Shown: one piece after another, positions 45,072 to 54,613 of the stretch
Layout of the letters: the number at the start of each line of letters is the position of its first letter
Numbering within the stretch: position 1 is the first letter of the stretch
From: Actinomycetes bacterium
GTDB taxonomy: Bacteria > Actinomycetota > Actinomycetes > Nanopelagicales > Nanopelagicaceae
Length of the DNA stretch: 64,000 nucleotides
Direction: 5' to 3'
Assembly: GCA_025363635.1 (NCBI GenBank)
Contig: JANYDL010000056.1
Location: 62,001 to 126,000 of the forward strand
Notes under the pieces: model-generated
Told to the model about the DNA's origin: nothing
The model's input: only the letters and a program-made list of their open reading frames with translations
Databases searched by the model: none
Made by a program: the position numbers and the translations under genes

Positions 45072-45986
45072 TCAGTCTGACAGGGCAGCCCTCACGCGAT
45101 AAGAGGCAGCACTTAAACGAACTCGAGCCGCGGAGGCATCAATACCCAGAAGTATGGCGACAATGGCGACCTTCACTTGATTTTCAGATTCCACCAATGC
45201 TCTCTCAGCGCGTGCACGATCAACTCCAGTTGCACTTTCTATGATCCGTAGGGCTCGATCCTGCAATTTCTTATTAGTAATCTGCAAATCAACCATCAAA
45301 TTGCCGAAAGTCTTACCGAGCCGAACCATCGTGATCGTGGAAATCATATTGAGCACCAATTTTTGAGCAGTGCCGGACTTCAAACGTGTGGAACCGGCTA
45401 GCAACTCAGCTCCGGTATCAATATCCAGTGGGTGTTCCACGCTACGTGAGATCTCAGAGCGTAGATTTGAAGTCAGACCAATAGTTAGAGCGCCTACCTT
45501 TCGCGCATGATCAAGTGCTCCTAAAACATAGGGCGTACGTCCGCTTGCTGCAATTCCCACGACGCAATCCAGCGATGTGAGATGCGCTTCTCGCATCTGA
45601 TCTTCGCCAGCGCCGAAATCATCTTCCGCGCCCTCGACACCAAATCGAAGTGCGCGATCACCTCCCGCGATAAAACCTACGACCTGCTCTTCCGATACAG
45701 AGAAAGTCGGGCCGCACTCGGCTGCGTCAAGCACTCCAAGCCTTCCTGAGGTACCCGCACCGACATAAATGAGTCGGCCGCCTCGCTCCATTCTTTCTAC
45801 AATTTCATCGATTGCTCTTTCAATATTTGGTAACAACAAAGCGATTGCTCGAGGTACTAAGGCATCGCCTTCATTCATCGCGTGAAGAAGTTCAGAGGTC
45901 GACATCACGTCTAACAGTTGATATTTCGCATCGACTTCTTCTGTGCGCAATTGACCAAATGTTTCGTCGTTAGATATATGACTCAC
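45072..45986 (-). CDS. murQ: N-acetylmuramic acid 6-phosphate etherase
   Basis: Cleaves the lactyl ether of MurNAc-6-phosphate to GlcNAc-6-phosphate and D-lactate. 304 residues, SIS fold. Signature VGAGTSGRLGVLDAAECGPTF (key parts GAGTSGRLG and DAAECGPTF, about 76-95), AGGDRALRFGVEGAEDD with the catalytic Glu region, GIAASGRTPYVLGAL, and TGAELLAGSTRLKSGTAQK (key part GSTRLKSGTAQK). GTG start at 45986 with GAGGGGG about 5 nt upstream. It lies upstream of the importer operon on the same strand and diverges from a membrane-protein gene. Confidence 0.95.
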   Translation of the reverse strand: MSHISNDETFGQLRTEEVDAKYQLLDVMSTSELLHAMNEGDALVPRAIALLLPNIERAIDEIVERMERGGRLIYVGAGTSGRLGVLDAAECGPTFSVSEEQVVGFIAGGDRALRFGVEGAEDDFGAGEDQMREAHLTSLDCVVGIAASGRTPYVLGALDHARKVGALTIGLTSNLRSEISRSVEHPLDIDTGAELLAGSTRLKSGTAQKLVLNMISTITMVRLGKTFGNLMVDLQITNKKLQDRALRIIESATGVDRARAERALVESENQVKVAIVAILLGIDASAARVRLSAASYRVRAALSD

Positions 45987-46079
45987 CGTTCCCCCTCTCT
46001 TTATCTTTACTATGCCAGAACTTTACTTCGAAACACCAATCCTTTGGCAACAGCCCAGAAAACGCATAGTCTTACTAAG

Positions 46080-46643
46080 GTGAGCCAATACGCAGTGGCC
46101 TTGGGAATTATCTTTCTAGCAAATCTTGTGCCTGCTTTCGCGCCCCCCACATGGTCAATCTTGGTTTTTTTCACGCTTAAACATGATCTTCATCCTTTGG
46201 TGCTAGTTCCTCTCGGAGTCCTAGGTGCGACCTCGGGTCGAGCCGTACTGGCTGTCACCTTCCGCGCTATTCGGGATTGGCTGCCAAAAGGTTATGTCGA
46301 AAATATGGAGGCAATCGGTAAATACATAACGGATCGCTCTGCTCGAGCCTTCGGATTGATGACCTTGTTCTTTATTTCGCCAATTTCTTCGGCACAATTA
46401 TTTGAAGCAGCAGGCATCATCAAGAGGTTCAAGCTAAAACCACTCTTGCTTGTCTTTGCCGTAGGTCGTCTTATTTCCTATTCAATCTATGTTTCGGGAG
46501 CGCAAGCGCTGCAGTCGACTTCACTTGGCGAGGTCATTGCGAAAGATATGACATCGCCAAAAGCGATTGCTGTACAACTCTTTTTTGTCCTTGGCTTAGT
46601 AGCCCTAGGAAATATCAAGTGGGCGAAACTGATTAAACAGTAG
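46080..46643 (+). CDS. Membrane protein of unknown function
   Basis: 187 residues from GTG 46080, preferred because a TAGTCT box lies 7 nt upstream and the first hydrophobic helix then follows at once ([20 protein letters not shown]). An in-frame ATG at 45978 would add 34 mostly polar residues and overlap the murQ start. About five hydrophobic segments. [12 protein letters not shown] and [16 protein letters not shown] suggest a VTT/DedA-like topology, but I cannot name the family. The end overlaps clpC by 11 bases. Confidence 0.68.
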   Translation: MSQYAVALGIIFLANLVPAFAPPTWSILVFFTLKHDLHPLVLVPLGVLGATSGRAVLAVTFRAIRDWLPKGYVENMEAIGKYITDRSARAFGLMTLFFISPISSAQLFEAAGIIKRFKLKPLLLVFAVGRLISYSIYVSGAQALQSTSLGEVIAKDMTSPKAIAVQLFFVLGLVALGNIKWAKLIKQ

Positions 46644-49134
46644 GTGTCTCAGTCAGATCACTTGGAGAATCCGGCATTAAAGTCTTCGGCTCACCTGCAA
46701 AAGTAAATTTCGAATCGGTGCCCTCTCCCTGGACATCAACGACAATAATTTCACCGGCTTTAAGTTCTCCAAAAAGAATCTTCTCAGAAAGTGAATCTTC
46801 GATCTCCCGCTGAATAGTTCTGCGAAGTGGTCGAGCACCCATCAATGGGTCATACCCGCGAGCAGCTAGCAATTCTTTTGCAGCAGGGGTGAGCTCGATG
46901 CCCATATCTTTCGCCTTAAGGCGATCATCAAGGTTGGTGATCATAAGGTCCACAATCTGAATGATCTCCGGCTTGGTCAATTGATGGAAGACGATGATGT
47001 CGTCAATACGGTTAAGGAACTCAGGACGGAAATGAGTTTTAAGTTCGTCTCCCACCTTTGCTTTCATACGTTCATAATTGGTGAGCTCATCTTCCGAGTT
47101 AGCAAAACCTAATCCTGCGCCCTTGGAAATATCGCGAGTACCCAAGTTTGTGGTCATGATGATGACGGTATTCTTGAAATCAACAACTCGACCTTGTGCG
47201 TCAGTGAGACGGCCATCCTCAAGCACTTGTAGCAATGAATTGAAAATATCAGGATGTGCTTTTTCAATTTCATCAAATAGAACAACTGAGAACGGTTTAC
47301 GACGTACTTTCTCCGTCAACTGTCCACCCTCGTCATATCCGACATATCCTGGAGGGGCACCGAAGAGTCGCGATGCAGTATGACGCTCTGAATACTCAGA
47401 CATATCTAACTGAATCAGCGAATCAGCGCTTCCGAAGAGGAAGGCAGCCAAAGTACGTGAAAGTTCTGTTTTGCCAACACCCGATGGCCCAGCAAAAATA
47501 AAAGATCCACCAGGGCGTTTAGGATCTTTGAGCCCGGCACGAGTGCGTCGAATTGCCTGAGATAGCGCCTTGATCGCTTGATCTTGGCCAATGACGCGAC
47601 GATGCAATTCATCTTCCATACGAAGTAAACGAGCAGTTTCTTCTTCGGTGAGTTTGAAAACCGGAATACCTGTGGCCAACGAGAGGACCTCTGCAATGAG
47701 TTCCTCATCTACCTCGGTAACAACATCTAAATCTCCAGCTTTCCAGGTCTTTTCGCGCTCCGATTTCTCGGTCATTAACTGCTTTTCCGCGTCGCGCAAC
47801 CCTGCTGCTTTTTCAAAATCCTGACCATCAATCGCAGATTCCTTTTCACGACGAACGCTTGCGATCTTGTCGTCGAATTCGCGCAACTCCGCTGGAGCAG
47901 TCATACGTCGTATGCGTAAACGCGAACCGGCTTCATCAATGAGGTCAATGGCTTTATCGGGAAGGAAACGATCAGAGACGTAGCGATCGGCCAAAGTTGC
48001 TGCGGCGACCAGCGCCGCATCTGAAATTGAAACACGGTGATGCGTTTCGTAACGATCACGCAAACCTTTAAGAATTTCAATTGTGTGCTCAAGGGTTGGT
48101 TCTGCTACCTGAATCGGTTGAAAACGTCGTTCGAGCGCCGCATCCTTTTCAAGATGCTTGCGATACTCGTCCAACGTTGTAGCCCCGATTGTTTGGAGTT
48201 CACCACGAGCCAACATCGGCTTCAAAATGCTGGCAGCATCTATCGCACCTTCTGCAGCTCCTGCGCCAACCAACGTGTGGATTTCATCGATGAAAAGAAT
48301 AATGTCGCCCCGAGTCCGAATTTCTTTAAGAACTTTCTTTAGGCGCTCTTCAAAATCTCCGCGATAGCGGCTTCCTGCAACTAGCGCTCCAAGATCAAGT
48401 GAATATAGTTGCTTATCTTTCAAGGTTTCAGGAACATCGCCCTTAACAATTGCTTGAGCAAGGCCTTCGACTACTGCTGTTTTTCCAACTCCTGGCTCGC
48501 CAATTAAAACCGGGTTATTTTTTGTGCGACGTGAAAGCACCTGCATCACACGTTCGATTTCCTTCTCTCGTCCGATGACTGGGTCAAGCTTTCCTTCGCG
48601 AGCGGCCTGTGTGAGATTGCGGCCGAATTGATCGAGAACTAACGAAGTTGATGGTGTTCCTTCGGCTGGGCCGCCCGTTGTAACAGTTTCTTTCCCTTGA
48701 TAACCAGAGAGAAGTTGGATTACCTGTTGGCGCACGCGCGAGAGATCTGCACCCAATTTTGTGAGCACCTGTGCGGCAACGCCTTCACCTTCGCGGATCA
48801 AACCAAGGAGAATGTGCTCAGTGCCAATGTAGTTATGTCCAAGTTGAAGTGCTTCACGGAGAGAAAGTTCCAGGACCTTCTTCGCACGAGGGGTGAAGGG
48901 GATGTGTCCACTAGGAGCTTGCTGACCTTGGCCGATGATCTCTTCAACCTGCGAGCGCACCGCCTCGAGCGAGATTCCTAACGACTCAAGTGCTTTAGCG
49001 GCAACTCCTTCTCCCTCATGGATGAGGCCCAGAAGGATGTGCTCCGTGCCAATGTAATTGTGGTTCAGCATGCGTGCTTCTTCTTGAGCGAGAACGACGA
49101 CTCGCCTTGCTCTATCGGTAAAGCGCTCAAACAT
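46633..49134 (-). CDS. clpC: ATP-dependent Clp protease ATP-binding subunit ClpC
   Basis: AAA+ unfoldase that feeds ClpP. 833 residues: two N-terminal Clp repeats (about 1-145), first AAA module with Walker A GEPGVGKT, a UVR-type middle region ([21 protein letters not shown], key part DGQDFEKA), and a second AAA module with [12 protein letters not shown] and [19 protein letters not shown] (key part [10 protein letters not shown]). The C-terminal D2 domain ends in an acidic tail. ATG 49134 follows a GGGG at about 11 nt. Likely monocistronic. Confidence 0.97.
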   Translation of the reverse strand: MFERFTDRARRVVVLAQEEARMLNHNYIGTEHILLGLIHEGEGVAAKALESLGISLEAVRSQVEEIIGQGQQAPSGHIPFTPRAKKVLELSLREALQLGHNYIGTEHILLGLIREGEGVAAQVLTKLGADLSRVRQQVIQLLSGYQGKETVTTGGPAEGTPSTSLVLDQFGRNLTQAAREGKLDPVIGREKEIERVMQVLSRRTKNNPVLIGEPGVGKTAVVEGLAQAIVKGDVPETLKDKQLYSLDLGALVAGSRYRGDFEERLKKVLKEIRTRGDIILFIDEIHTLVGAGAAEGAIDAASILKPMLARGELQTIGATTLDEYRKHLEKDAALERRFQPIQVAEPTLEHTIEILKGLRDRYETHHRVSISDAALVAAATLADRYVSDRFLPDKAIDLIDEAGSRLRIRRMTAPAELREFDDKIASVRREKESAIDGQDFEKAAGLRDAEKQLMTEKSEREKTWKAGDLDVVTEVDEELIAEVLSLATGIPVFKLTEEETARLLRMEDELHRRVIGQDQAIKALSQAIRRTRAGLKDPKRPGGSFIFAGPSGVGKTELSRTLAAFLFGSADSLIQLDMSEYSERHTASRLFGAPPGYVGYDEGGQLTEKVRRKPFSVVLFDEIEKAHPDIFNSLLQVLEDGRLTDAQGRVVDFKNTVIIMTTNLGTRDISKGAGLGFANSEDELTNYERMKAKVGDELKTHFRPEFLNRIDDIIVFHQLTKPEIIQIVDLMITNLDDRLKAKDMGIELTPAAKELLAARGYDPLMGARPLRRTIQREIEDSLSEKILFGELKAGEIIVVDVQGEGTDSKFTFAGEPKTLMPDSPSDLTETPTV

Positions 49135-49164
49135 GGCTCAAACCCCTTTTCTTCTACTCTTCTA

Positions 49165-49194
49165 AGCCTAATGTAATAGGTAAAGAAGCCTCAA
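49165..49194 (-). promoter_or_regulatory. Candidate clpC promoter
   Basis: On the minus strand TTGAGG (49194-49189), 18 nt, then TAGGCT (49170-49165). A start site near 49158 would give a leader of about 24 nt carrying GGGG before the clpC ATG. No obvious ClgR or CtsR box was recognised. Confidence 0.5.
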
Positions 49195-49249
49195 TTACCT
49201 CTGCTCTAACCTTGAATCTTCGGAATTTATGCCCGACAGAGATGTCTAC

Positions 49250-49334
49250 AGAATTTTGAGCTATTCCTTCGTGCTCAGAAATTCAGAGAATTTTGAGCTA
49301 CTCCTTCGTGCTCAGAAATTCAGAGAATTTTGAG
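49250..49334. repeat. Tandem 37-bp repeat, each unit a hairpin
   Basis: Unit 1 at 49250-49286 and unit 2 at 49287-49323 differ at one base (T/C in the loop); an 11-base partial third copy (49324-49334) lies inside the end of the argA-like gene. Each unit folds: GAATTT-TGAGC pairs with GCTCA-GAAATTC with one bulge, loop about 11 nt. No T-run follows in either direction. The region 49135-49249 otherwise holds the clpC promoter. Confidence 0.8.
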
Positions 49335-49814
49335 CATTCTGGTATTTCCCAGCGTATTCGGCTTCACACTCTCAAGGTCGAGGAATTCAGCGACACCAGT
49401 GTCATACGAATGAAGAAGTTGGCTAAATATCTCTGGCTCAACTGGAGTTCCTTCTATTTCCTCAAAGCCATTGCGGCCAAAGAACTCGGTCTCAAATGTC
49501 AGACAAAAAATGCGCTTCACGCCAATCGCTCCTGCCCTCGCCATGACAGCTTCAAGGATCTTTTGTCCCACTCCTTGGCGTCGAATATGCGGGGAGACTG
49601 CAACCGTTCGTATCTCTGCAAGGTCTTCCCAAAGGACATGAAGAGCGCCGCACCCAACAACTTCACCATCTTCAATCGCGACCGTAAACTCTTGCACGCT
49701 TTCGTACAAAGTTACGGTCTCCTTTGAAAGCAAAAGTCTTTGCACGGTGTAAGTATCAATCAGCTTTCGAATGCCTTTAACATCACTTGTACGTGCAGAA
49801 CGAATCTCGATCAT
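49320..49814 (-). CDS. argA: Amino-acid N-acetyltransferase (short ArgA-type GNAT)
   Basis: Likely makes N-acetylglutamate for arginine synthesis. 164 residues from ATG 49814, one base after the lysS stop (TAAAATG); a TTG at 49823 is less likely. GNAT features: EIRTVAVSPHIRRQGVGQKIL with the acetyl-CoA loop, FETEFFGRNGFEEIEG, and an opening IRSARTSDVKGIRKLID as in the stand-alone actinobacterial ArgA (Rv2747-like). No kinase domain. The last 15 bases lie in the 37-bp repeat array. The family assignment is firm; the amino-acid substrate is inferred. Confidence 0.8.
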   Translation of the reverse strand: MIEIRSARTSDVKGIRKLIDTYTVQRLLLSKETVTLYESVQEFTVAIEDGEVVGCGALHVLWEDLAEIRTVAVSPHIRRQGVGQKILEAVMARAGAIGVKRIFCLTFETEFFGRNGFEEIEGTPVEPEIFSQLLHSYDTGVAEFLDLESVKPNTLGNTRMLKIL

Positions 49815-49815
49815 T

Positions 49816-51327
49816 TTAATCAATCTCGGGTTTTACAAAAGGAAAGAGAATAGTCTCACGGATACCTAAGCCTGTGAGGGCCATCAAAAGACGATCTACT
49901 CCCATACCTAGTCCACCCATAGGAGGCATTCCATATTCCATAGCACGTAAGAAATCCTCGTCCACGCGCATCGCTTCGACATCGCCTTTAGCACCGAGTC
50001 GCGCCTGTTCTACCAATCGTTCGCGCTGCACAACTGGGTCAATCAGTTCTGAGTATCCAGTCCCTAGTTCGAAGCCATCAACATAGAGATCCCACTTTTC
50101 GACCACACCGGGAATTTCTCTATGACCGCGCACCAACGGTGCATTATCGATTGGAAATCCCATTACAAAAGTAGGTTCATTCAATTTTCCAATGGTGACG
50201 CGCTCAAAAATTTCCTCGGCAAGTTTTCCCTGAATCCAATTCGGATCAACCTTCATTCCTAACTTTTCTGCAATCTTCCGCAACTCAGCAATGGAAGTTA
50301 ATGCAGTTACTTCCTCACCGACCCCTTCTGAAATTGCCTCATAGAGAGAAATTTCGCGCCACTTCCCACCAAGATCCGATTCGCGTCCATCGTGGTGACG
50401 CACAATATGTGAGCCAAAGATATTCAAGGCGGCATCCTGAACCAAAGAACGTGCAAGGTCTGCTTTGGTTCGCCAATCTCCGTAGGCCTCATAACTTTCG
50501 ATCATCGCAAATTCGGGAGAATGTGATGAGTCAGCACCTTCATTGCGAAAATTCCTATTAATCTCAAAAACTCTATCTATTCCACCAACAACACATCGTT
50601 TTAGAAAGAGTTCCGGCGCAATTCGCAGAAAAAGATCTATGTCATAGGCATTGCTGCGCGTTTTAAATGGCCGAGCAGCTGCTCCTCCTGGCTGAACTTG
50701 CAGCATGGGCGTTTCTACTTCAAGGTATTCACGAGAGTGAAAAGTTTCCCGCAAGGAGCGCATTACCGCAGGACGAAGTCGGGCGATGCTTCTGGCCTCT
50801 GGCCGCACAATGAGATCGACGTAACGCATTCGCACGCGAGTCTCCTCTGACATCGGCTTATGGTCGTTTGGCAAAGGACGTAGGGCTTTCGCAGCTAGAG
50901 CCCAACTTGAAGCAAGAATCGAGAGTTCTCCACGTTTCGAGGTAATGATCTCCCCGGTAACCGAGACCATATCTCCGAGGTCAATATCTGCTTTCCACGC
51001 TGCCAGTGAATCTTCACCTACTTTGTCGAGCGAGAACATGGCTTGTAATTCAGTTCCATCACCTTCGCGCAAAGTCGCAAAGCATAGTTTCCCGGTGTCT
51101 CGTTTGAAGATAATTCTTCCAGCAACGCTCTCTGTATCTCCCGTGGCAACATCTATTTCGAGATTGCTGTACTTTTCGCGAATCTGCGATAAAGACTTAG
51201 AACGTGGAACGTTTACAGGGTATGGATCCAGACCTCTCTCGATATACCCAGAGCGCTTATCACGACGGATGCGCAACTGCTCGGGCAGGTCGTCCTCAAT
51301 TTCGAGTGGAAGATTATTCTCAGACAT
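49816..51327 (-). CDS. lysS: Lysyl-tRNA synthetase, class II
   Basis: 503 residues. OB-fold anticodon domain about 60-160 ([19 protein letters not shown]), then the class II core with motif 2 [29 protein letters not shown] and motif 3 [16 protein letters not shown] near the C-terminus. ATG 51327 has no Shine-Dalgarno; a TAGACT box ends 9 nt upstream. Followed within one base by the argA-like gene. Confidence 0.96.
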   Translation of the reverse strand: MSENNLPLEIEDDLPEQLRIRRDKRSGYIERGLDPYPVNVPRSKSLSQIREKYSNLEIDVATGDTESVAGRIIFKRDTGKLCFATLREGDGTELQAMFSLDKVGEDSLAAWKADIDLGDMVSVTGEIITSKRGELSILASSWALAAKALRPLPNDHKPMSEETRVRMRYVDLIVRPEARSIARLRPAVMRSLRETFHSREYLEVETPMLQVQPGGAAARPFKTRSNAYDIDLFLRIAPELFLKRCVVGGIDRVFEINRNFRNEGADSSHSPEFAMIESYEAYGDWRTKADLARSLVQDAALNIFGSHIVRHHDGRESDLGGKWREISLYEAISEGVGEEVTALTSIAELRKIAEKLGMKVDPNWIQGKLAEEIFERVTIGKLNEPTFVMGFPIDNAPLVRGHREIPGVVEKWDLYVDGFELGTGYSELIDPVVQRERLVEQARLGAKGDVEAMRVDEDFLRAMEYGMPPMGGLGMGVDRLLMALTGLGIRETILFPFVKPEID

Positions 51328-51347
51328 AGTCAGCGAAGTCTATCGAC

Positions 51348-52115
51348 CTAGGCATTTCGCTCGTAAATAAGTCGCAGACCAGTCAAAGTTAGATCTGGTT
51401 CGTGATGTTCAATAGTTTCTGAAATTCCAACCACTAGGGGCGCTAAACCCCCTGTTGCAATAACTGTTGGTGCTTGATTATAACTTTCGACCAATTCAGC
51501 CGTAATTCGATGAACAAGACCATCAACCTGTCCAGCAAAGCCATAAATCGTCCCCGACTGAAGGGCTTCGACCGTATTTTTCCCAATGACCGATTTCGGC
51601 CGAATCAACTCAACCTTTCGAAGTTGAGCAGCGCGCGCGGCAAGGGCATCGACGGAAATCTCAATCCCAGGTGCCAGTGCGCCGCCTAGAAACTCACCTT
51701 TAGGTGAAACAACATCTAAATTTGTTGAGGTTCCAAAATCGACCACAATCGCTGGACCAAAAGGGTAAAGCGTATGCGCGGCCAATGTGTTTACAATGCG
51801 ATCTGCGCCGATTTCCTTTGGATTATCGACCAATAAAGGGACTCCGGTCTTAATTCCAGGCTCCACAATAGTCGTGCGCAGGTCGGGAAAATAAGAGTTA
51901 ATCATGGTTCGCATTTCCCGAAGTGTTGATGGAACGGTAGAACACACGACCAAACCAGTCAATTCATAATCTGCAACGAGTCCGCCGAACTGCAACCACA
52001 GTTCGTCTGCTGTATTTCGCGGATCAGTTTTAACGCGCCACGAACGTGTCAAATCATTACCACTAAAAATTCCAAGAACAGTATTTGTATTTCCTACATC
52101 GATCGCTAATAACAT
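51348..52115 (-). CDS. coaX: Type III pantothenate kinase
   Basis: First step of CoA synthesis from pantothenate. 255 residues of the ASKHA fold: LLAIDVGNTNTVLGIF (phosphate-1, with the conserved Asp and Asn), NPKEIGADRIVNTLAA, VVDFGTSTNLDVV and GEFLGGALAPGIEIS (phosphate-2), and TGGLAPLV (adenosine). Starts directly after the nadC stop. Together with panC upstream it accounts for two steps of the pantothenate-CoA path; panB and panD are not in the window. Confidence 0.95.
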   Translation of the reverse strand: MLLAIDVGNTNTVLGIFSGNDLTRSWRVKTDPRNTADELWLQFGGLVADYELTGLVVCSTVPSTLREMRTMINSYFPDLRTTIVEPGIKTGVPLLVDNPKEIGADRIVNTLAAHTLYPFGPAIVVDFGTSTNLDVVSPKGEFLGGALAPGIEISVDALAARAAQLRKVELIRPKSVIGKNTVEALQSGTIYGFAGQVDGLVHRITAELVESYNQAPTVIATGGLAPLVVGISETIEHHEPDLTLTGLRLIYERNA

Positions 52116-53003
52116 TTAGATCTCCGCCTTTAGGTCGAGTCCGATATCTAAAACCGGCGCGGAGTGGGTAAGGGCTCCTACCGCCAAATAATCAACGCCC
52201 GTAGCTGCATAATCTTTTGCATTCGTAAGAGTCAGTCCTCCAGACGCCTCCAACTGACATCTCTTTGCCACTAGTTCGACAGCCTTCCTACATTCCACAA
52301 CGCTCATGTTGTCAAGCAAAATTAAGTCAGGGTTAAAATCAAGAATCTCATGGAGTTGGTCCAATGTGTCCACTTCAACTTCTATTTCGAGGTCAGGATA
52401 GCGATCGCGCACTTTCATAAATGCGCTACCGATTCTTCCTGAGGCGGAAATGTGATTATCTTTAATGAGAGCCGACTCACTCAGTGACATACGGTGATTT
52501 GTGCCGCCACCTATTCGGACAGCATATTTTTCCAATTCTCGCAGCCCGGGCGTCGTCTTTCGAGTATCACGAATTTTCGTTTCGAAACCATTCACTTCAT
52601 CTACCCAACGCCTTGTCAACGTCGCGATGCCACTGAGATGCCCGAGAAAATTAAGAGCAGTTCTTTCAGCGAGAAGCAACGCTCGTGTGTTGCCTTTTGC
52701 GCGAATTAAAACTTCTCCTGCTTCGACCCGGTGAGCACAATGAATATTCACTTCATAGTGACGAACTCCGACCATTTCGAGTGCGGCTTGCACAATTGGA
52801 ATGCCAGCAATGACACCTGCTGATCTTGTGCGAAATTCCCCAATGGATTCTTGATCGGGGGAGATTGTCGCCACGGAGGTGGCGTCTTCACCACCTTGGA
52901 GATCCTCCTCATATGCGCGAATAATTTGCGATATAACAGCGTCGACATCCAACCCGTGAATCTGGAGATCGGCTTTCGTTTGAGCAGTGACTGCGGCTTT
53001 CAT
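52116..53003 (-). CDS. nadC: Nicotinate-nucleotide pyrophosphorylase (carboxylating)
   Basis: Converts quinolinate and PRPP to nicotinate mononucleotide. 295 residues. Motifs: AGEVLIRAKGNTRALLLAERTALNFL (key part LAERTALNFL), TRKTTPGLRELEKYAVRIGGG (key parts TRKTTPGLR and GGGTNHRMSL), KDNH, EVEVDTLDQL, LLDNMS, LEASGGLT and VDYLAVGALTHSA. ATG overlaps the nadB stop by four bases. Confidence 0.96.
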   Translation of the reverse strand: MKAAVTAQTKADLQIHGLDVDAVISQIIRAYEEDLQGGEDATSVATISPDQESIGEFRTRSAGVIAGIPIVQAALEMVGVRHYEVNIHCAHRVEAGEVLIRAKGNTRALLLAERTALNFLGHLSGIATLTRRWVDEVNGFETKIRDTRKTTPGLRELEKYAVRIGGGTNHRMSLSESALIKDNHISASGRIGSAFMKVRDRYPDLEIEVEVDTLDQLHEILDFNPDLILLDNMSVVECRKAVELVAKRCQLEASGGLTLTNAKDYAATGVDYLAVGALTHSAPVLDIGLDLKAEI

Positions 53004-54613
53004 TCGCCCATAACCTCCTCAAAAGTAGTACTCCATACTCCTCGGGCATCGAGGTGTTGCACAATGCGTTTAAGCCAAGCCGTTTCATTCTCTGGAAAAT
53101 CTTCCCTCCAATGGGATCCCCGCGTCTCTTGGCGCACGAGAGCAGACTTCACGATAGCAAGGGCGAGTTGGTAAAGATTGGTTGTCTCCCATGCCTCCAC
53201 GCATGGCTCCTCACTGTTGTGATTACCTAAAGTGAGTAATTCATTTTCGGTTTTCTCTAAAGAACGTGCTGAGCGCAACACTCCAGCACCAGCACTCATG
53301 CTGAGCTGTAGCGCCTTTCGATCTCCAGGATCAAGAAGAATTGTTGGCTCGTTGATAGCGATGGGATCAGAGAAATCAGGAAGATTCTTGGCGATGTCTT
53401 CAGCGATCCTCGCGCTGAAGACCAAACCTTCAAGGAGCGAATTCGAAGCAAGGCGATTTGCACCATGAACACCTGAGCAGGCAGTTTCGCCACAGGCATA
53501 TAGTCCCGACACGCTCGTACGACCATTGAGATCCACTCGCACACCACCTGATGCATAGTGCGAGGCAGGTGCAACCGGTATGAGATCTGTCATTGGATCA
53601 ATGCCATGCGCAGTACAAGATGCAAAGACAGTAGGAAATCGTTCTGAAAATCTTTCTATCTCTCGCACATCGAGCCACACGTGGTGCGCACCAGTTGCAT
53701 TCATATGTCGCATGATCGCCTTGGCGACAACATCTCTGGGAGCCAATTCGGCGAGTGGATGTTGTCCGACCATGAAACGTTTTCCGTCGTCATCTACGAG
53801 AAAAGCTCCTTCTCCGCGAAGCGCCTCACTTATCAAAGGTTGCTGTCCTTGTGATGCATCTCCAAGCCACAACACAGTTGGGTGAAATTGTATGAACTCC
53901 ACGTCAGCAACATCAGCGCCAGCGCGAAGTGCCAGAGCAACGCCATCACCAGTGGAGACGGAAGGATTAGTTGTTTGAGCAAATACTTGACCCAAGCCAC
54001 CTGTGGCAAGAACAGTGGCTCGAGCAAGTGCTCGACCAACTCCGTCTCGCGTGCCTGCGCCGATTACATGCAAAGTTACTCCGCAAACGCGACCCGAAGA
54101 ATCTTTTAGCGCGTCAAGCACGAGTGCATCTTCAACAACTTCAATCTCAGGATCGTTGTGAACGGCGGCCAGGAGAGCGCGTGAAACTTCAGCACCCGTG
54201 GCATCGCCACCTGCGTGCAAGATTCGATTGCGAAGGTGACCACCTTCTCTCGTAAGGGAAATTTCTCCACTCGCCTCTCTATCAAAAACTGCACCTCTAG
54301 CAATGAGTTTTCGAACAGCAAACGGTCCTTCAGAAACTAATACTCGAACAGCGTGCAGATCGCACAAGCTTGCCCCCGCTATCAGAGTGTCACGTTCATG
54401 TTGACCAGGTGAATCTTCCGGCCCGAGCGCTGCGGCAATTCCACCTTGAGCCCACTTCGTTGAACCTTCATCTACTTTTGCTTTAGTCACAAGTAAAACG
54501 GAAAGACCAAAACTTCTCACTTGTAGTGCAGTAGTTAGACCAGCAACCCCTGACCCCACAACAATGACATCTGCCCTCGCAGTCCATCCTGGCGCAGGAG
54601 CGAGGAGTTTCAT
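53000..54613 (-). CDS. nadB: L-Aspartate oxidase
   Basis: FAD enzyme forming iminoaspartate for NAD synthesis. 537 residues. N-terminal dinucleotide fold VIVVGSGVAGLTTALQ (about 19-34), STKWAQGGIAAAL, TREGGHLRNRILHAGGDATG (key part HAGGDATG), FIQFHPTVL, PASHYASGGV, GLYACGETACSGVHGANRLASNSLLEG (key parts GLYACGE and GANRLASNSLLEG), and a C-terminal helical domain. Ends overlapping nadC; starts overlapping panC. nadA, the usual partner, is not in the window. Confidence 0.95.
   Translation of the reverse strand: MKLLAPAPGWTARADVIVVGSGVAGLTTALQVRSFGLSVLLVTKAKVDEGSTKWAQGGIAAALGPEDSPGQHERDTLIAGASLCDLHAVRVLVSEGPFAVRKLIARGAVFDREASGEISLTREGGHLRNRILHAGGDATGAEVSRALLAAVHNDPEIEVVEDALVLDALKDSSGRVCGVTLHVIGAGTRDGVGRALARATVLATGGLGQVFAQTTNPSVSTGDGVALALRAGADVADVEFIQFHPTVLWLGDASQGQQPLISEALRGEGAFLVDDDGKRFMVGQHPLAELAPRDVVAKAIMRHMNATGAHHVWLDVREIERFSERFPTVFASCTAHGIDPMTDLIPVAPASHYASGGVRVDLNGRTSVSGLYACGETACSGVHGANRLASNSLLEGLVFSARIAEDIAKNLPDFSDPIAINEPTILLDPGDRKALQLSMSAGAGVLRSARSLEKTENELLTLGNHNSEEPCVEAWETTNLYQLALAIVKSALVRQETRGSHWREDFPENETAWLKRIVQHLDARGVWSTTFEEVMGE

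Noticed and set aside
45918-46079. Longer N-terminus of the membrane protein
   Set aside because: Most of it overlaps murQ and is not hydrophobic; the GTG at 46080 has a better upstream signal. The ATG at 45978 remains possible.
49250-49334. Possible CRISPR array
   Set aside because: Repeats are directly abutting with no spacers, only two full units, and no cas genes nearby.
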